Source: Mycolicibacterium madagascariense (GTDB lineage: Bacteria > Actinomycetota > Actinomycetes > Mycobacteriales > Mycobacteriaceae). Taken from it: 64,000 nucleotides of DNA. The translations under genes were made by a program, and so were the position numbers. Below, piece by piece: positions 1-14,013 of the stretch (position 1 is its first letter; each line of letters starts with the position of its first letter). The stretch lies in contig NZ_AP022610.1 in the NCBI RefSeq assembly GCF_010729665.1, positions 3,410,001 through 3,474,000 of the forward strand. Reading direction: 5' to 3'. Below the pieces are notes generated by a model. It did no database searches and was not told the DNA's origin. It was given only the letters and a program-made list of their open reading frames with translations.

Positions 1-836
1 TGTCCGCTGGCCTGGCCCACCTTGCGACGCAGACCCGCGGTGTCGACGAAACGCCAGAGCTTGCCGTCCAATTCGATGAGCGAGTCGACGGGATCCACCG
101 TCGTCCCCGCGACGTCGTGCACCACCGACCGCTCGTCACCGGCCAACCGGTTCAGCAGCGAGCTCTTGCCGACGTTGGGCTTGCCGACGAGTGCGACGCG
201 GCGCGGACCGCCCGCGCCCGAGGCGATCTCGGACAACTCCGGCAATACGGCGAGCACGGCGTCGAGCAGGTCGGCGACGCCACGGCCGTGCATCGCGCTG
301 ACGGGATGCGGCTCCCCCAGCCCCAGCGACCACAGCAGCGCCGCCTCGGACTCCATCTTTTCGTTGTCGACCTTGTTGGCCGCCAAGAAGACTGGCTTTC
401 CCGAGCGTTGCAGCCGTTTGGCCGCGGCCTCGTCGGCACTGGTGGCGCCGGTGATCGAATCGACCACCAGGATGATCGCGTCGGCGGTGCGCATCGCGAC
501 GCTCGCCTGCTCGGCGACCAGACTCTGCAGTCCCTTCGCGTCGGGCTCCCACCCGCCGGTGTCCTGCACCATGAAGCGACGACCGAGCCAGTTCGCGTCG
601 TAGGACACCCGGTCACGCGTCACGCCGGGGATGTCCTGGACGACGGCCTCGCGGCGCCCCAGGATGCGGTTCACCAGGGTCGACTTGCCGACGTTGGGAC
701 GACCCACCACGGCCACCACCGGCGGCGGGGCGTAGTCCGCTTCGAGATCGCCGACGTCGATGCCGTCCGGCGCCAGCTCCCAATCGGTTTCGTCGCTCCA
801 CGTGCCGTCGGCCACGTCGGCGTCGTCGTCGCTCAT
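1..836 (-). CDS. der: Ribosome biogenesis GTPase Der (EngA), 3' part missing
   Basis: Double-GTPase needed for 50S subunit maturation. Translating down from the ATG at 836 gives an acidic N-terminal extension of about 40 residues, then the first G domain (GRPNVGKS P-loop, DTGGW, NKVD) and the second G domain ([14 protein letters not shown]). The window edge cuts it inside the second G domain, so the KH-like C-terminus is absent. The ATG overlaps the cmk stop codon (ATGA), so the two are probably translationally coupled. The acidic extension is typical of mycobacterial EngA as I remember it. Confidence 0.95.
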   Translation of the reverse strand, partial: MSDDDADVADGTWSDETDWELAPDGIDVGDLEADYAPPPVVAVVGRPNVGKSTLVNRILGRREAVVQDIPGVTRDRVSYDANWLGRRFMVQDTGGWEPDAKGLQSLVAEQASVAMRTADAIILVVDSITGATSADEAAAKRLQRSGKPVFLAANKVDNEKMESEAALLWSLGLGEPHPVSAMHGRGVADLLDAVLAVLPELSEIASGAGGPRRVALVGKPNVGKSSLLNRLAGDERSVVHDVAGTTVDPVDSLIELDGKLWRFVDTAGLRRKVGQASG

Positions 837-1525
837 CGTGATGCTCCAGTCCGCTGCCGCTGCTCGACGAGGTCCAGCAGATGCGCCACGACCTCGGCTT
901 CGGACATGTCGCTGCTGTCGACGACGATCGCATCGTCGGCTGCCCGCAGCGGCGACACCGCCCGCGTCGAGTCGAGGTGGTCCCGGCGACGCACGTCGGC
1001 CAGCACGGCCTCGTAGTCACCGGGCTGGCCTGCCGCGACGTTCTGGTCGTTGCGCCGCCGGGCCCGCTCCTCCGCCGAGGCGGTGAGGAAGATCTTCACG
1101 TCGGCGTCGGGCAGCACCACGGTGCCGATGTCGCGACCCTCGACCACCACGGTGACCGACCCGTCGGCTAGCTCGCGCTGCCTGGCCACCAGGAGCGTTC
1201 GAACGTCGGGCACCGCCGACACCGCGGACACGGCCTTGGTGACGGCGTCACCGCGAATCTCACTCGAGACATCCTCTGCGCCAAGGAAGTACAGATCTTC
1301 GTCGGGATCGAAGCCCACCGTGAAGTCCACCTGCGCGGCCACCTCGGCCACGCCGTCGACGTCCTCAAGATCGGTTCCGGACCGCAGCACGGCCAGCGTC
1401 ACGATCCGGTACATCGCGCCCGTGTCCAGGTATCGGGCGTGCAGTCGACGCGCCAAACCCCGTGATACCGAGGACTTTCCGGTACCCGCCGGTCCATCGA
1501 CGGCAATCGTCACCGGGCCGCTCAC
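833..1525 (-). CDS. cmk: Cytidylate kinase
   Basis: Phosphorylates CMP and dCMP with ATP in pyrimidine nucleotide recycling. The 230-residue product has the usual size; the P-loop GPAGTGKS lies at residues 11-18, followed by the LDTGAMYR substrate segment and the [11 protein letters not shown] motif of bacterial CMP kinases. It overlaps the upstream pseudouridine synthase gene by 4 bp and the downstream der by 4 bp, in the conserved mycobacterial order pseudouridine synthase-cmk-der. Confidence 0.97.
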   Translation of the reverse strand: MSGPVTIAVDGPAGTGKSSVSRGLARRLHARYLDTGAMYRIVTLAVLRSGTDLEDVDGVAEVAAQVDFTVGFDPDEDLYFLGAEDVSSEIRGDAVTKAVSAVSAVPDVRTLLVARQRELADGSVTVVVEGRDIGTVVLPDADVKIFLTASAEERARRRNDQNVAAGQPGDYEAVLADVRRRDHLDSTRAVSPLRAADDAIVVDSSDMSEAEVVAHLLDLVEQRQRTGASR

Positions 1526-2268
1526 AGTCCCACCGCCTTGTACAACTCGCCGACCTCTTTACTCGTCAGAACCCGGATGCTGCCCGGCTTCTGCTCGCCG
1601 AGGGACACCGTGCCGATGTCGGTCCTGACCAGATCGGTGACCGGGAAGCCGACCGCCTCCATCATCCGGCGCACGATGCGCTTGCGTCCCTCGTGCAGCG
1701 TCACCTTCACCAGGGACTTGCCCGGCACCGTGTCGACCATCGCGAAGTCGTCGACGTGAATGGGGCCGTCGTCCAATTCGATGCCGGCCTTCAGCTTCTT
1801 GCCGAGACCGCGCGGCACCGAACCGAGGACCGTGGCGAGATAGGTCTTGGGCACCTCGTAGGAGGGGTGCATCAGGCGGTGCGCCAGCTCGCCGTCGTTG
1901 GTCAGGATCAGCAATCCCTCGGTGTCGGCGTCGAGGCGGCCCACGTGGAACAGCTTCTTGTTCCCCCGGACCCGGTATTCGACGAGGTCTCCGACGCAGG
2001 GCCTGCCCTGGTCGTCCGACATCGTGGAGTGCATGCCGCGTTCCTTGTTGATGGCGAGGTACACCATCGTGTCGTCGAGGCGGATCTTCACGCCGTCGAC
2101 CCGGATCTCGGAGGTCTCCGGGTCGACGCGGGTACCCATCTCGGTCACGACGTGGCCGTCGACCTCCACCCTGCCGTCGCGGATCATCCGTTCCGCGACA
2201 CGGCGCGACGCCACCCCCGCCTGCGAGAGGATCTTCTGCAGTCGGGTGCCGTCGTCTCCGTCAGCCAT
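1522..2268 (-). CDS. rRNA pseudouridine synthase, RluB/RsuA family
   Basis: Isomerises a uridine in rRNA (RluB-type enzymes act on 23S rRNA). The 248-residue protein has an N-terminal S4 RNA-binding domain (about residues 8-65) and the RsuA/RluB catalytic core with GRLDADTEG at 110-118; Asp113 is the expected catalytic residue. It follows scpB with almost no gap and overlaps cmk by 4 bp. The exact uridine target cannot be read from the sequence. Confidence 0.93.
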   Translation of the reverse strand: MADGDDGTRLQKILSQAGVASRRVAERMIRDGRVEVDGHVVTEMGTRVDPETSEIRVDGVKIRLDDTMVYLAINKERGMHSTMSDDQGRPCVGDLVEYRVRGNKKLFHVGRLDADTEGLLILTNDGELAHRLMHPSYEVPKTYLATVLGSVPRGLGKKLKAGIELDDGPIHVDDFAMVDTVPGKSLVKVTLHEGRKRIVRRMMEAVGFPVTDLVRTDIGTVSLGEQKPGSIRVLTSKEVGELYKAVGL

Positions 2269-2269
2269 G

Positions 2270-2980
2270 TCAGTCCTTGTCCACGTCGAAGGCCACCGTG
2301 CGATCGTCGGGCACCACGCCCAACTTCACGAAACGTGGCTCCTCGGCCAATGATTCGGTGATGTCGTCGATGTTGTCCACGTCGGGCAACAGCGGCGCGA
2401 TGTCGGGCAGGTCGGTCAGCGACGAGAGCCCGAGGCGCTCCAGGAACAGCTCGGTCGTCGCGAATGTCGTTGCGCCGGTGTCGGAGTCGGTGCCCGCCTC
2501 GGTGATCAGGCCGCGGGCGAGGAGGGTGCGCATGACCGCGTCGCAGTTGACGCCGCGCACCGCGCTGACCCGGACCCTGGTGACCGGCTGGCGGTACGCC
2601 ACGACCGCCAGCGTCTCCAGCGCCGCTCGGGTGAGCTTGGTGCGGGTCCCGTCGAGCAGCAACCGCTCCACGAAGGGGGCGTAGCGGGCCCGCGTGTACA
2701 TCCGCCAGCCGCCGCCCGCTTCGCGCAGATCGATGCCGCTGTCGCGGGCCGTCAACTCGTCGGCCATCAGTCGCAGCTTCGCCGCCACCCGGTAAGCGGG
2801 CTGATCCAGCGCGGCCGCCAGGGCGTCCACGGTCACCGGGGTGTCGACGACCAGCAGCAACGCTTCCAGGACCGCGCCGAGTTCGGCGTCGGACATCTCG
2901 GGGTGTGCTGCGACGTCGATGCCGAGGTCCGCGTCGCCCAGATCGAGGGCAGGGTCGGGACCCGGGTGTTCGTCAGTCAT
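2270..2980 (-). CDS. scpB: Segregation and condensation protein B
   Basis: Winged-helix kleisin partner of the SMC-ScpA condensin that compacts and segregates the chromosome. The start is placed at the ATG at 2980 (236 aa), 10 bp after the scpA stop; a longer frame extends into scpA but its extra 28 residues are arginine- and tryptophan-rich and unlike the family. The segment LAVVAYRQPVTRVRVSAVRG is characteristic of ScpB. The tail is acidic. It is co-oriented with scpA and parA. Confidence 0.94.
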   Translation of the reverse strand: MTDEHPGPDPALDLGDADLGIDVAAHPEMSDAELGAVLEALLLVVDTPVTVDALAAALDQPAYRVAAKLRLMADELTARDSGIDLREAGGGWRMYTRARYAPFVERLLLDGTRTKLTRAALETLAVVAYRQPVTRVRVSAVRGVNCDAVMRTLLARGLITEAGTDSDTGATTFATTELFLERLGLSSLTDLPDIAPLLPDVDNIDDITESLAEEPRFVKLGVVPDDRTVAFDVDKD

Positions 2981-2990
2981 TGCGCGTTTC

Positions 2991-3803
2991 TCACTCTTCC
3001 ACCGCCGCCGCCAGGTATTCGCTGGTGGGGCGATCCCCGGTCCACGAAACCTGCAGCACACCAAGCGGTTCTGGCTGGTCGAATGCTACCGCGTGAGCAC
3101 GGAACAATTCGAGCAGCGCCATGAACCGCCCGACGATCTCGATGGTGGCCCCGCAGTCCGACACCAGGTCAGAGAACGACGCCCAGGCCCCGATCCCGCG
3201 TTCCTCGAGCATGTTCAGCAACAGCCGCGCCTGCTCGGGAACCGACACCCCCTGCACGTGCAGGTGGTCGGTCCCGACGATCGGCGCCGGACGCGGAGTG
3301 AACGCCGAGGCCGCGATCTGGGCGAAGCTCTCGGCGTCCACACCCAGCATGACCTCGGGCAACAGGTCGGAGAAGTGCTCCTCGAGCGACACCGCCCGCG
3401 GGTAGCTACGCAGCGCGGCGGCCTCGAGTTCGCCGAACATCACGGCAACGTGCTTGAACGCCCGGTACTGCAGGAGCCGCGCGAACAACAGGTCGCGCAC
3501 TTCGAGCAACGCCAGATCCTCTTCGTCGTGCACCTCGCCGGCGGGCAGCAGCCGGGCCGCCTTGAGGTCGAGCAGGGTGGCGGCAATCACGATGAACGCG
3601 GTCGTCTCGTCGAGCTCGAGCTGTCGGCCGATGTCCCTGGTGTAGGCGATGAAGTCGTCGGTCACCCGGTGCAGGGCGACCTCGGTGACGTCCATCCGAT
3701 GGGCGAAGATCAGCTGGAGCAACAGGTCGAACGGGCCCTCGAAGTTGGTCAGCTTGACCTGGAAACCGGTCTGCGGTGATTCCTCGGGTGCCGGCGAGCT
3801 CAC
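2991..3803 (-). CDS. scpA: Segregation and condensation protein A
   Basis: Kleisin subunit bridging the SMC heads. The 270-residue product carries the N-terminal kleisin signature FEGPFDLLLQLI near residue 20, the LLDLKAARLLP helix, and a C-terminal winged-helix segment. Its ATG overlaps the end of the ParA-like gene by 4 bp, so segregation functions form one transcription unit (parA-scpA-scpB). Confidence 0.95.
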   Translation of the reverse strand: MSSPAPEESPQTGFQVKLTNFEGPFDLLLQLIFAHRMDVTEVALHRVTDDFIAYTRDIGRQLELDETTAFIVIAATLLDLKAARLLPAGEVHDEEDLALLEVRDLLFARLLQYRAFKHVAVMFGELEAAALRSYPRAVSLEEHFSDLLPEVMLGVDAESFAQIAASAFTPRPAPIVGTDHLHVQGVSVPEQARLLLNMLEERGIGAWASFSDLVSDCGATIEIVGRFMALLELFRAHAVAFDQPEPLGVLQVSWTGDRPTSEYLAAAVEE

Positions 3804-4687
3804 GCGCCGAACCGGTCGATGACCTCACGCGCCAACGATCGATACGCTTGCGCGCCAGCCGATTTCGGTGCCCACGTGGTGATCGGCTCGCCGGCGACAC
3901 TGGTCTCGGGGAAGCGCACGGTGCGGGTGATGACGGTGTCGAACACCAGGTCGCCGAACCGCTCCACGACCCGCGCCATCACCTCGCGCGAGTTCACGGT
4001 GCGGGGGTCGTACCGCGTGATGAGGATGCCGCCGATGGTCAGCTTCGGGTTGAGCCGGTCGTGCACCTTGTCGACGGTGTCGTTCAGCAGCGCGAGCCCG
4101 CGCAGGGAGAAGTACTCGCATTCGGTGGGGATGATCACGACGTCGGAGCAGGCGAGCCCGTTGACGGTGAGCAGGCCCAGCGATGGCTGGCAGTCGATCA
4201 GCACGTAGTCGTAGCGGTCCAGCACCGGATGCAGCGAACGGGCCAGCGATTGTTCGCGGCCGACCTCGTTGACCAGCTGGATCTCCGCTGCGGAGAGGTC
4301 GATGTTGCTGGGTACCAGGTCCATGCCCTTGACGCGGGTCTTGATCAGCACGTCGTCGATGGACACCCGCGGCTCGATGAGCAGGTTGTGCACGGTCTGG
4401 TCGAGTTCGTAGAGCGGCACGCCGAGGCCCGCGGACAGCGCGCCCTGCGGATCGAGGTCGACCAGCAACACCCGGCGGCCGTATTCGGCGAGGCTCGCAC
4501 CCAGGTTGATCGTCGAGGTGGTCTTGCCGACCCCGCCCTTCTGGTTGCACATCGCCACGACCTTCGCCGGGCCGTGCACGCTTCTGGGCTTCGGTTCCGG
4601 AATCGGTCGGGGTGGGCGGCCGGTGTGGCTGATGCCGTCGGTGGTGCTGCCGTCGTCGGTCACGCGGGACCGCCGCCGGTCAGGCAT
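3800..4687 (-). CDS. ParA/Soj-like chromosome-partitioning ATPase
   Basis: P-loop ATPase of the ParA/MinD group. A basic, proline-rich N-terminal tail of about 40 residues precedes the deviant Walker A KGGVGKTT (50-57), then VDLDPQGALSAGLG and DCQPSLGLLTVN. Length is 295 aa. There is no parB beside it; instead it leads scpAB, matching the position of Rv1708. It is probably a chromosome-organisation ATPase distinct from the oriC-proximal ParA. Its partner is unknown. Confidence 0.9.
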   Translation of the reverse strand: MPDRRRSRVTDDGSTTDGISHTGRPPRPIPEPKPRSVHGPAKVVAMCNQKGGVGKTTSTINLGASLAEYGRRVLLVDLDPQGALSAGLGVPLYELDQTVHNLLIEPRVSIDDVLIKTRVKGMDLVPSNIDLSAAEIQLVNEVGREQSLARSLHPVLDRYDYVLIDCQPSLGLLTVNGLACSDVVIIPTECEYFSLRGLALLNDTVDKVHDRLNPKLTIGGILITRYDPRTVNSREVMARVVERFGDLVFDTVITRTVRFPETSVAGEPITTWAPKSAGAQAYRSLAREVIDRFGA

Positions 4688-4767
4688 CCTTCGGGCTGGG
4701 CGAACATCGCATGGAGTTTAACGGGATGGGAACGCCTCACACGCCAGACCCGCGCGACCTGGGCCGA

Positions 4768-5325
4768 CTAATGCGTGCCCGCGCCATAGCGCAGGCCGTC
4801 GACGAGCAGTTCGACCATCACCTGGGTGTGCGTCCCGTCGTTTCCCGGGGTGGGAACGGTCAGGTTGCCGACCGCATGCAGCAGGTCGATCGGATCGATG
4901 CCGGCGCGGATCTCGCCCGCGGCGACCGCGGCGCCGAGCAGCGATTCCAGCGCAGGTCCGAGCCGTTCGGCGAAGTAGGCGGGCAACGGATCGAAGGCGG
5001 GGTCACCCGAGTGCAGGGCGGCGGCCAGGCCACGCTTGGTGGCGATGAATCCGGTGTAGCGCTGCAACCAGCTGGCGAGCGCGTCGACGGGACCCAGTTC
5101 GGCGGCGAGGATCGGTGCAGCCGCGGCGCACGCGTCCACCTCCCGGCGGAAGACCGCTGCGACCAGGTCCGAGCGTTGCGGGAAGTGGCGGTAGATGGTG
5201 CCGACGCCGACTCCGGCCCGGGCCGCGATCGCCCGCACCGGAGCGTCGACGCCCGATTCGGCGAAGACCTCCTTGGCGGCCTGCAGCACCGCGGCGAGAT
5301 TGCGTTGCGCGTCGGCACGGACCAC
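4768..5325 (-). CDS. TetR/AcrR family transcriptional regulator
   Basis: One-component repressor of 185 aa. The N-terminal helix-turn-helix is clear (residues about 10-55, with IAARAGVGVGTIYRHFPQRSDL); the C-terminal ligand domain gives no hint of the effector. It lies 60 bp downstream of the flavin monooxygenase gene on the same strand and may control it. From memory, neither gene belongs to the conserved xerD-parA segment of slow growers, so the pair looks like an accessory insertion. Confidence 0.9.
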   Translation of the reverse strand: MVRADAQRNLAAVLQAAKEVFAESGVDAPVRAIAARAGVGVGTIYRHFPQRSDLVAAVFRREVDACAAAAPILAAELGPVDALASWLQRYTGFIATKRGLAAALHSGDPAFDPLPAYFAERLGPALESLLGAAVAAGEIRAGIDPIDLLHAVGNLTVPTPGNDGTHTQVMVELLVDGLRYGAGTH

Positions 5326-5385
5326 GCCATCACCTCACTCGCCACGCGGAGGACCGGTCCGCCCGCCTCACGATAGGGCACCCGC

Positions 5386-6555
5386 TCAGAACAGCTTGCC
5401 CCTCCTGGGGCGCCCGGCCTCGGCGATCTCGCGGGCGATGCGCCCCGCCAGTCGCTGCGACTGCATGCTCGTGTACCCGATCAGGGAGGGCCGTGGCATG
5501 AGACCGTGGAACCACAGGCCCGGCGCCGCGGCCACGTCACCGTGCGCCATCGGCCTGCCCGCATCGGTCAGCACGCCGAGATGCCCGACGAGCGGCGCGA
5601 GCCCGTTGCGGTAGCCCGTCGCCGCGATGACGGCGTCGGCGGCCAGCCGGGCCCGGTCGGTGAGGACCGCCGACGTGCCCTCGAACGACGTCAGGGCCGC
5701 CACCACCTCGACCGAGCCGTCGCGGACGGCGTCCACGACGTCGGGATCCACCAGCGACGGCGACACCCCCAGCCGGTGCGCCCTGCTGAACGGGCCCTCC
5801 TCCGGGATCGGCAGACCGAGGTCGGTGAGGTCGCCGAAGGCCGCCAGACGCCGTCGTCGGGAGATGGCGTCGGCCCAGCGCGGCGGTATCCGGTACAGCG
5901 GCCGGGACAGGACGTCGTTCGGTTGCCCCAGTGGACCCGTGCGCGGCAGCAGGTTAGGCGGCGTGCGCACCGACAGCCAGACCTTGGCGGCTCCCCCCTT
6001 CGCGAGATCATGGGCGATCTCCATCCCGGAGGAACCCGCTCCGACGACGAGCACGCGCTTGCCGGCGAACGGCGCGGGGTTGCGGTAGGCCGAGGAGTGC
6101 AGCACCTCGCCGGCGAATGACTCGGAGCCCGGCCAGTCCGGCAGGGACGGGGTGTGCGCGGGCCCGGTCGCCACCACGACGTGCGCGGTGTCGACGATGC
6201 CCTCTCCGGTGACGACGCCCCACCCGCTCGGGGTCCGGCGGACCACCCGTTCGACGGGGGTGTTCATGCGCCATTCGATGCCGCGCTGCCCGGCGTGCTC
6301 GTCGAGGTGGGCGATGACCTGATCCCGGGTGGGGAACTGCGGAGTTCCCTTGGCGTACGGCCGCTTTGGCAGGTGCGAGTAGCGTGCCCCGGTGTTCAGC
6401 CGCAGCGCGTCGTAGCGGTTGCGCCAGGACGCCCCGACCCGGGCATCGCGGTCCACCAGTACGGACCGCACCGCGAGATCACTGAGGCACAGCGCGACGC
6501 CGAGGCCGGCCATCCCCGCACCGATGACGACGACCTGGTGCTCGGGCGCGCTCAT
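5386..6555 (-). CDS. Flavin-containing monooxygenase-like NAD(P)/FAD oxidoreductase
   Basis: A 389-residue two-dinucleotide-fold flavoprotein. FAD-binding GAGMAG is at 12-17 and the NADPH-binding GAGSSG at 172-177. Residues 147-157 read FAGEVLHSSAY, fitting FxGxxxHxxxY, the flavin monooxygenase fingerprint, rather than the Baeyer-Villiger version ending in Trp. The ATG at 6555 is only 2 bp after the xerD stop, so it may be cotranscribed with xerD. The frame stays open upstream into xerD, but that part is an antisense-type shadow. Substrate unknown. Confidence 0.87.
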   Translation of the reverse strand: MSAPEHQVVVIGAGMAGLGVALCLSDLAVRSVLVDRDARVGASWRNRYDALRLNTGARYSHLPKRPYAKGTPQFPTRDQVIAHLDEHAGQRGIEWRMNTPVERVVRRTPSGWGVVTGEGIVDTAHVVVATGPAHTPSLPDWPGSESFAGEVLHSSAYRNPAPFAGKRVLVVGAGSSGMEIAHDLAKGGAAKVWLSVRTPPNLLPRTGPLGQPNDVLSRPLYRIPPRWADAISRRRRLAAFGDLTDLGLPIPEEGPFSRAHRLGVSPSLVDPDVVDAVRDGSVEVVAALTSFEGTSAVLTDRARLAADAVIAATGYRNGLAPLVGHLGVLTDAGRPMAHGDVAAAPGLWFHGLMPRPSLIGYTSMQSQRLAGRIAREIAEAGRPRRGKLF

Positions 6556-6557
6556 GC

Positions 6558-7504
6558 CTACCGGGCCCGCGGATGGGCGCCCGCCCACACCTCGCGCAGC
6601 GCCGACACGGTGACCAGGGTGTAGATCTGCGTCGTGGTGACCGAGGCGTGGCCGAGCAATTCCTGGACGACGCGGACGTCGGCGCCGCCCTCGAGCAGGT
6701 GCGTGGCGAAGGAGTGCCGCAGCGTGTGCGGTGACACCGAGGCCGCGATGCCCGCCCGCTCGGCGGCGTCCTGCAACACCTGCCATGCACTCTGCCGCGA
6801 CAGCCTGCCGCCGCGGGAGTTGAGGAAGATCGCGCCCTGAGCGCCCTTGCCGCGGCGGGCCAGGTCCGGCCGGCCGCGGACGAGGTAGGCGTCCAGCGCG
6901 GCGACCGCGGGCCGCCCGATCGGCACCAACCGCTGCTTGCCGCCCTTGCCGCGTAGCAGGACCGACCGTGACTCGGTGTCGACGTCGTCCACGTCGAGGC
7001 CGACGGCCTCGGAGATGCGCGCGCCGGTCGAGTACAGCACCTCGAGCAGGGCGCGGTTGCGCAGCGTCAGTGGCCCGTCGGTCTCGCCGTCGCCGCCGGC
7101 GCCCTCCAGCAGCGCGACGACCTCGTCGAGGCTGATGCTCTTCGGCAACCGACGGCTCGGGGTGGGGGGTTTGACCCCGCGGGCGACGTCGGCGGTGCTG
7201 AGCCCCTCGGCGGCGGCGAACCGGTGGAACCCGCGGACCGCGATCAGCGCGCGCGCCGCGGACACCGCCGACAGCGGGACGTGGCCGAGTTCCTCGTCGC
7301 CGACGCGCAGCGACACCAGGAACTCGCTGACGTCGTCTTCGGCGACCTTCCCCACGTCGTCGATGCCCCGGGCGGCGAGGTGGGCGACGTAGCGCCGCAG
7401 GTCGCGCCGGTAGGAGCTGAGCGTGTTGTCGGCCACCCCGCGCTCGATCGTCAGGTGGTCGAGGTACCCCTGCACCTGATCGTCGAGCTGTCGGACGGCG
7501 GTCG

Positions 7505-7508
<4 letters not shown>
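6558..7508 (-). CDS. xerD: Tyrosine recombinase XerD
   Basis: Site-specific recombinase that resolves chromosome dimers at dif. From the GTG at 7508 (GTGA overlap with the preceding gene) it is 316 aa. The SAM-like N-terminal core-binding domain spans about 8-100. Catalytic residues are in place: Arg164 (ARISE), Lys188 (GKGG), His261 and Arg264 (HTLRH), His287 (LGHAS) and nucleophile Tyr296 (TQIYT). No integrase-type neighbours or attachment sites are visible, supporting a housekeeping role. Confidence 0.93.
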
Positions 7509-9986
<2,478 letters not shown>

Positions 9987-10928
9987 CTACTGGGCGACGG
10001 TCACCGACGCCGCGCCGCGGCCGATGCCGTACTGGCCGGGACGGCCACCGCCGGTCATCTCCTGCAGCGCAAGCACCGAGGTGATCCGACCCGACTGGCT
10101 GTCGACGTCGTCGACCGTGCTCACCGACCCGTTCAAGCTGGCGTCGGCGCGGACCACCGCGACGGCCCCGGTTCCAGACGCCGACCCGTCCCGGCCCGCG
10201 ACCAGCGTGCCCGTGCCGTGCGGAGCCAGCCCGGCGGCGAACCGGGCCACCGTCGCGCCCTGGTTGCCCGCATCGTCGGCGAGTCCCCCACCGGTCACGA
10301 TCACCGCCGTCTCCGCAGGGCCGATCCGGTCGGACCCGTAGGTGACGAAGCCCGTGTCCCGCAGCGCGCTCAGCACGGCGTCGCGCTGGCCGTCGTCGAC
10401 GGCGGGGGCGGCCGGATCCCGACCGGTCAGCAGGGCGATGCCCAGCAGGTCGCCCGCCTGCGACCCCTGGTCGACCGACGTCGTGCTGAGCTGGCGGCCC
10501 GCCGGCACGATGGGCGAATTGACCACCGACAGCAGCTTCTCCGAGGAGTTGGCGTCGACGAACTCCTTGGTCAGCGTCACGGTGCCCGTCACGACGCCGC
10601 CGGCCTGACCCACCAGCCGCGACACGGCCTGGACGTCGTCGTCGGCGGCGTCCGGGGTACGGAACATCACGACCGACTTGCCCTTCATGGCGTCGCGCAG
10701 CATTCTCGGCGACATCTGCGCGTCGAAGTCGGCTGCGGCGTCGAGCTTTTGGTTCAGCGCGTTCTTCTGGTCGGTCAACCCGTTGATCTGGTTCTGCAGT
10801 TGCGCCTTGTCGTCCTTGAGCCCGGCCAGCAGCGTGTTCGACAGCAGACCGGAGCCCAGGGCTACCCCGACGGCCAGGGCCAGGAACACCGCAGCCAGCG
10901 AAATGGCATGCGAGCGAAGGGAAATCAC
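9987..10928 (-). CDS. MctB/SteB family envelope protein (Rv1698-like)
   Basis: A 313-residue protein with one N-terminal membrane segment (about residues 8-29), a short coiled-coil-like stretch (30-60) and a periplasmic Ala/Gly-rich domain. The GTG at 10928 is chosen because GGAGG lies 4 nt upstream; the longer open frame is arginine-rich shadow. The family has two published interpretations: copper efflux channel protein MctB in M. tuberculosis, and cytokinetic partner SteB in corynebacteria. It sits just behind the steA-like gene, which favours a shared role at the septum or envelope. Confidence 0.85.
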   Translation of the reverse strand: MISLRSHAISLAAVFLALAVGVALGSGLLSNTLLAGLKDDKAQLQNQINGLTDQKNALNQKLDAAADFDAQMSPRMLRDAMKGKSVVMFRTPDAADDDVQAVSRLVGQAGGVVTGTVTLTKEFVDANSSEKLLSVVNSPIVPAGRQLSTTSVDQGSQAGDLLGIALLTGRDPAAPAVDDGQRDAVLSALRDTGFVTYGSDRIGPAETAVIVTGGGLADDAGNQGATVARFAAGLAPHGTGTLVAGRDGSASGTGAVAVVRADASLNGSVSTVDDVDSQSGRITSVLALQEMTGGGRPGQYGIGRGAASVTVAQ

Positions 10929-10963
10929 GAGACCTCCGAAGGATGTGAGCGGTGACCGACGGG

Positions 10964-12148
10964 TCAGGTGACCAGGCCCTGCACCCACAGGGAGAACTGG
11001 TTCCAGTACTGGGTGAGCCAATCGATCACGACGGTGTCCGCACGCGACACCCACAGCGCGGCGATCACGGCCACCAGCATGGCCAGCACCAGGAGCGCGA
11101 TCGCGCCGCCCGAGACCCGGCTGCGGTACAGCGTGGCGACGGCCTTGGCGTCGACGAGCTTCTCGCCCACCTTGAGCCGCGTCAGGAACGTCGAGGGGTT
11201 GCTCTGCTGGCGGGTGCGGTCGAAGAACTCCTCGATGCTGGCGTTGTGACCGGCGGTGACGATCAGCGACGCCCCATGGTGGTCGCACAGCAGCATCGCC
11301 AGGTCGGCGGCTGATCCGGCGGCGGGGAAGGTCATCGCGCCCACGCCGAGGTCCTGGATGCGCTCGAGACCCTTGGCGTGGCCGTCGGCGTCGGCGGGAA
11401 GCACGACCTGCGCACCGGAGCGCAGCACCTCGACGCTCATCTCCTCCGGATCGCCCACGATGAGCGCGGGCCGGTGACCGGCCTGGCGCAGCACGTCGGC
11501 GCCGGCGCCGACCCCGACCAGCACGGGCTGGTACTCCTTGATGAACGGCTTGAGCGCCTTGAGATCCTCTGCGGCGTCGGCTTCGTCGGCCACGATGACG
11601 ACGTGCCTGCGGTGCAGGTCGACGTCGATGTCCGGAATGCCCATGCCGTCGATCAGCAGCGGGCTCTCGCTGCGGATGAACTCGATGGTGTTGCCGGCGA
11701 ACGCCTCGAGGTGGGCGACCAGGCCGCTCTTGGCCTCGTGCATGAGGTCGTGGATCTCTTCGTCGTTGCGCTCGGTGCCGTGCGCGATGCGGCGGTCACC
11801 GGAGTAGACGCCGCCGTTGTGCAGCCGCACCTTCGCGCCGTCCTTGACCTTCTTGAAGACCTCGACGCCCGCCTCGTCGATGAGCACGACACCGTTGGCG
11901 ACGAGGACCTCCGGGCCGAGATTGGGGTAGCGACCCGAGATCGAGGGGGACGCGTTGACGACGGCGGCGATCTGCGCATCCACCAGGGCGTCGGCGGTGA
12001 TCCGGTCGAGGTCGAGCGCGTCCATGACGACGATGTCCCCGGGACCCACGCGGCGCAACAGGCGGTCGATGTCGCGGTCGACGCGAGCCGTGCCGGATAC
12101 GCCGGGACGGGAGCCGGCATTACGCGAGAGCAGCGCTGACATCTTCAT
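10964..12148 (-). CDS. steA: SteA-like putative cytokinetic ring protein (Rv1697-like)
   Basis: A 394-residue protein starting MKMSALLSRN at the ATG at 12148. The bulk is a cytosolic thiamin-pyrophosphokinase-like fold (GVGAGADVLRQAGHRPALIVGDPEEMS) and the C-terminus has one membrane segment (GAIALLVLAMLVAVIAALWV), followed by a short tail. In Corynebacterium the homologous SteA-SteB pair localises to the division site. It lies 35 bp upstream of the mctB/steB-like gene on the same strand. The symbol is by homology from memory. Confidence 0.83.
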   Translation of the reverse strand: MKMSALLSRNAGSRPGVSGTARVDRDIDRLLRRVGPGDIVVMDALDLDRITADALVDAQIAAVVNASPSISGRYPNLGPEVLVANGVVLIDEAGVEVFKKVKDGAKVRLHNGGVYSGDRRIAHGTERNDEEIHDLMHEAKSGLVAHLEAFAGNTIEFIRSESPLLIDGMGIPDIDVDLHRRHVVIVADEADAAEDLKALKPFIKEYQPVLVGVGAGADVLRQAGHRPALIVGDPEEMSVEVLRSGAQVVLPADADGHAKGLERIQDLGVGAMTFPAAGSAADLAMLLCDHHGASLIVTAGHNASIEEFFDRTRQQSNPSTFLTRLKVGEKLVDAKAVATLYRSRVSGGAIALLVLAMLVAVIAALWVSRADTVVIDWLTQYWNQFSLWVQGLVT

Positions 12149-12240
12149 ACCGGGATTGTGTCGGCCAACCCTCAAGTTGAGGTGGAGGCGCGCCGTAACA
12201 CCAGCCTCAGAAGTTCCCTTCTGTCACATGCGCAACACGG

Positions 12241-14002
<1,762 letters not shown>

Positions 14003-14013
<11 letters not shown>

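Noticed and set aside
12170..12182. Palindrome CCTCAAGTTGAGG before steA
   Set aside because: Short, no second copy, and not placed with a convincing -10/-35 pair; too little to call an operator.
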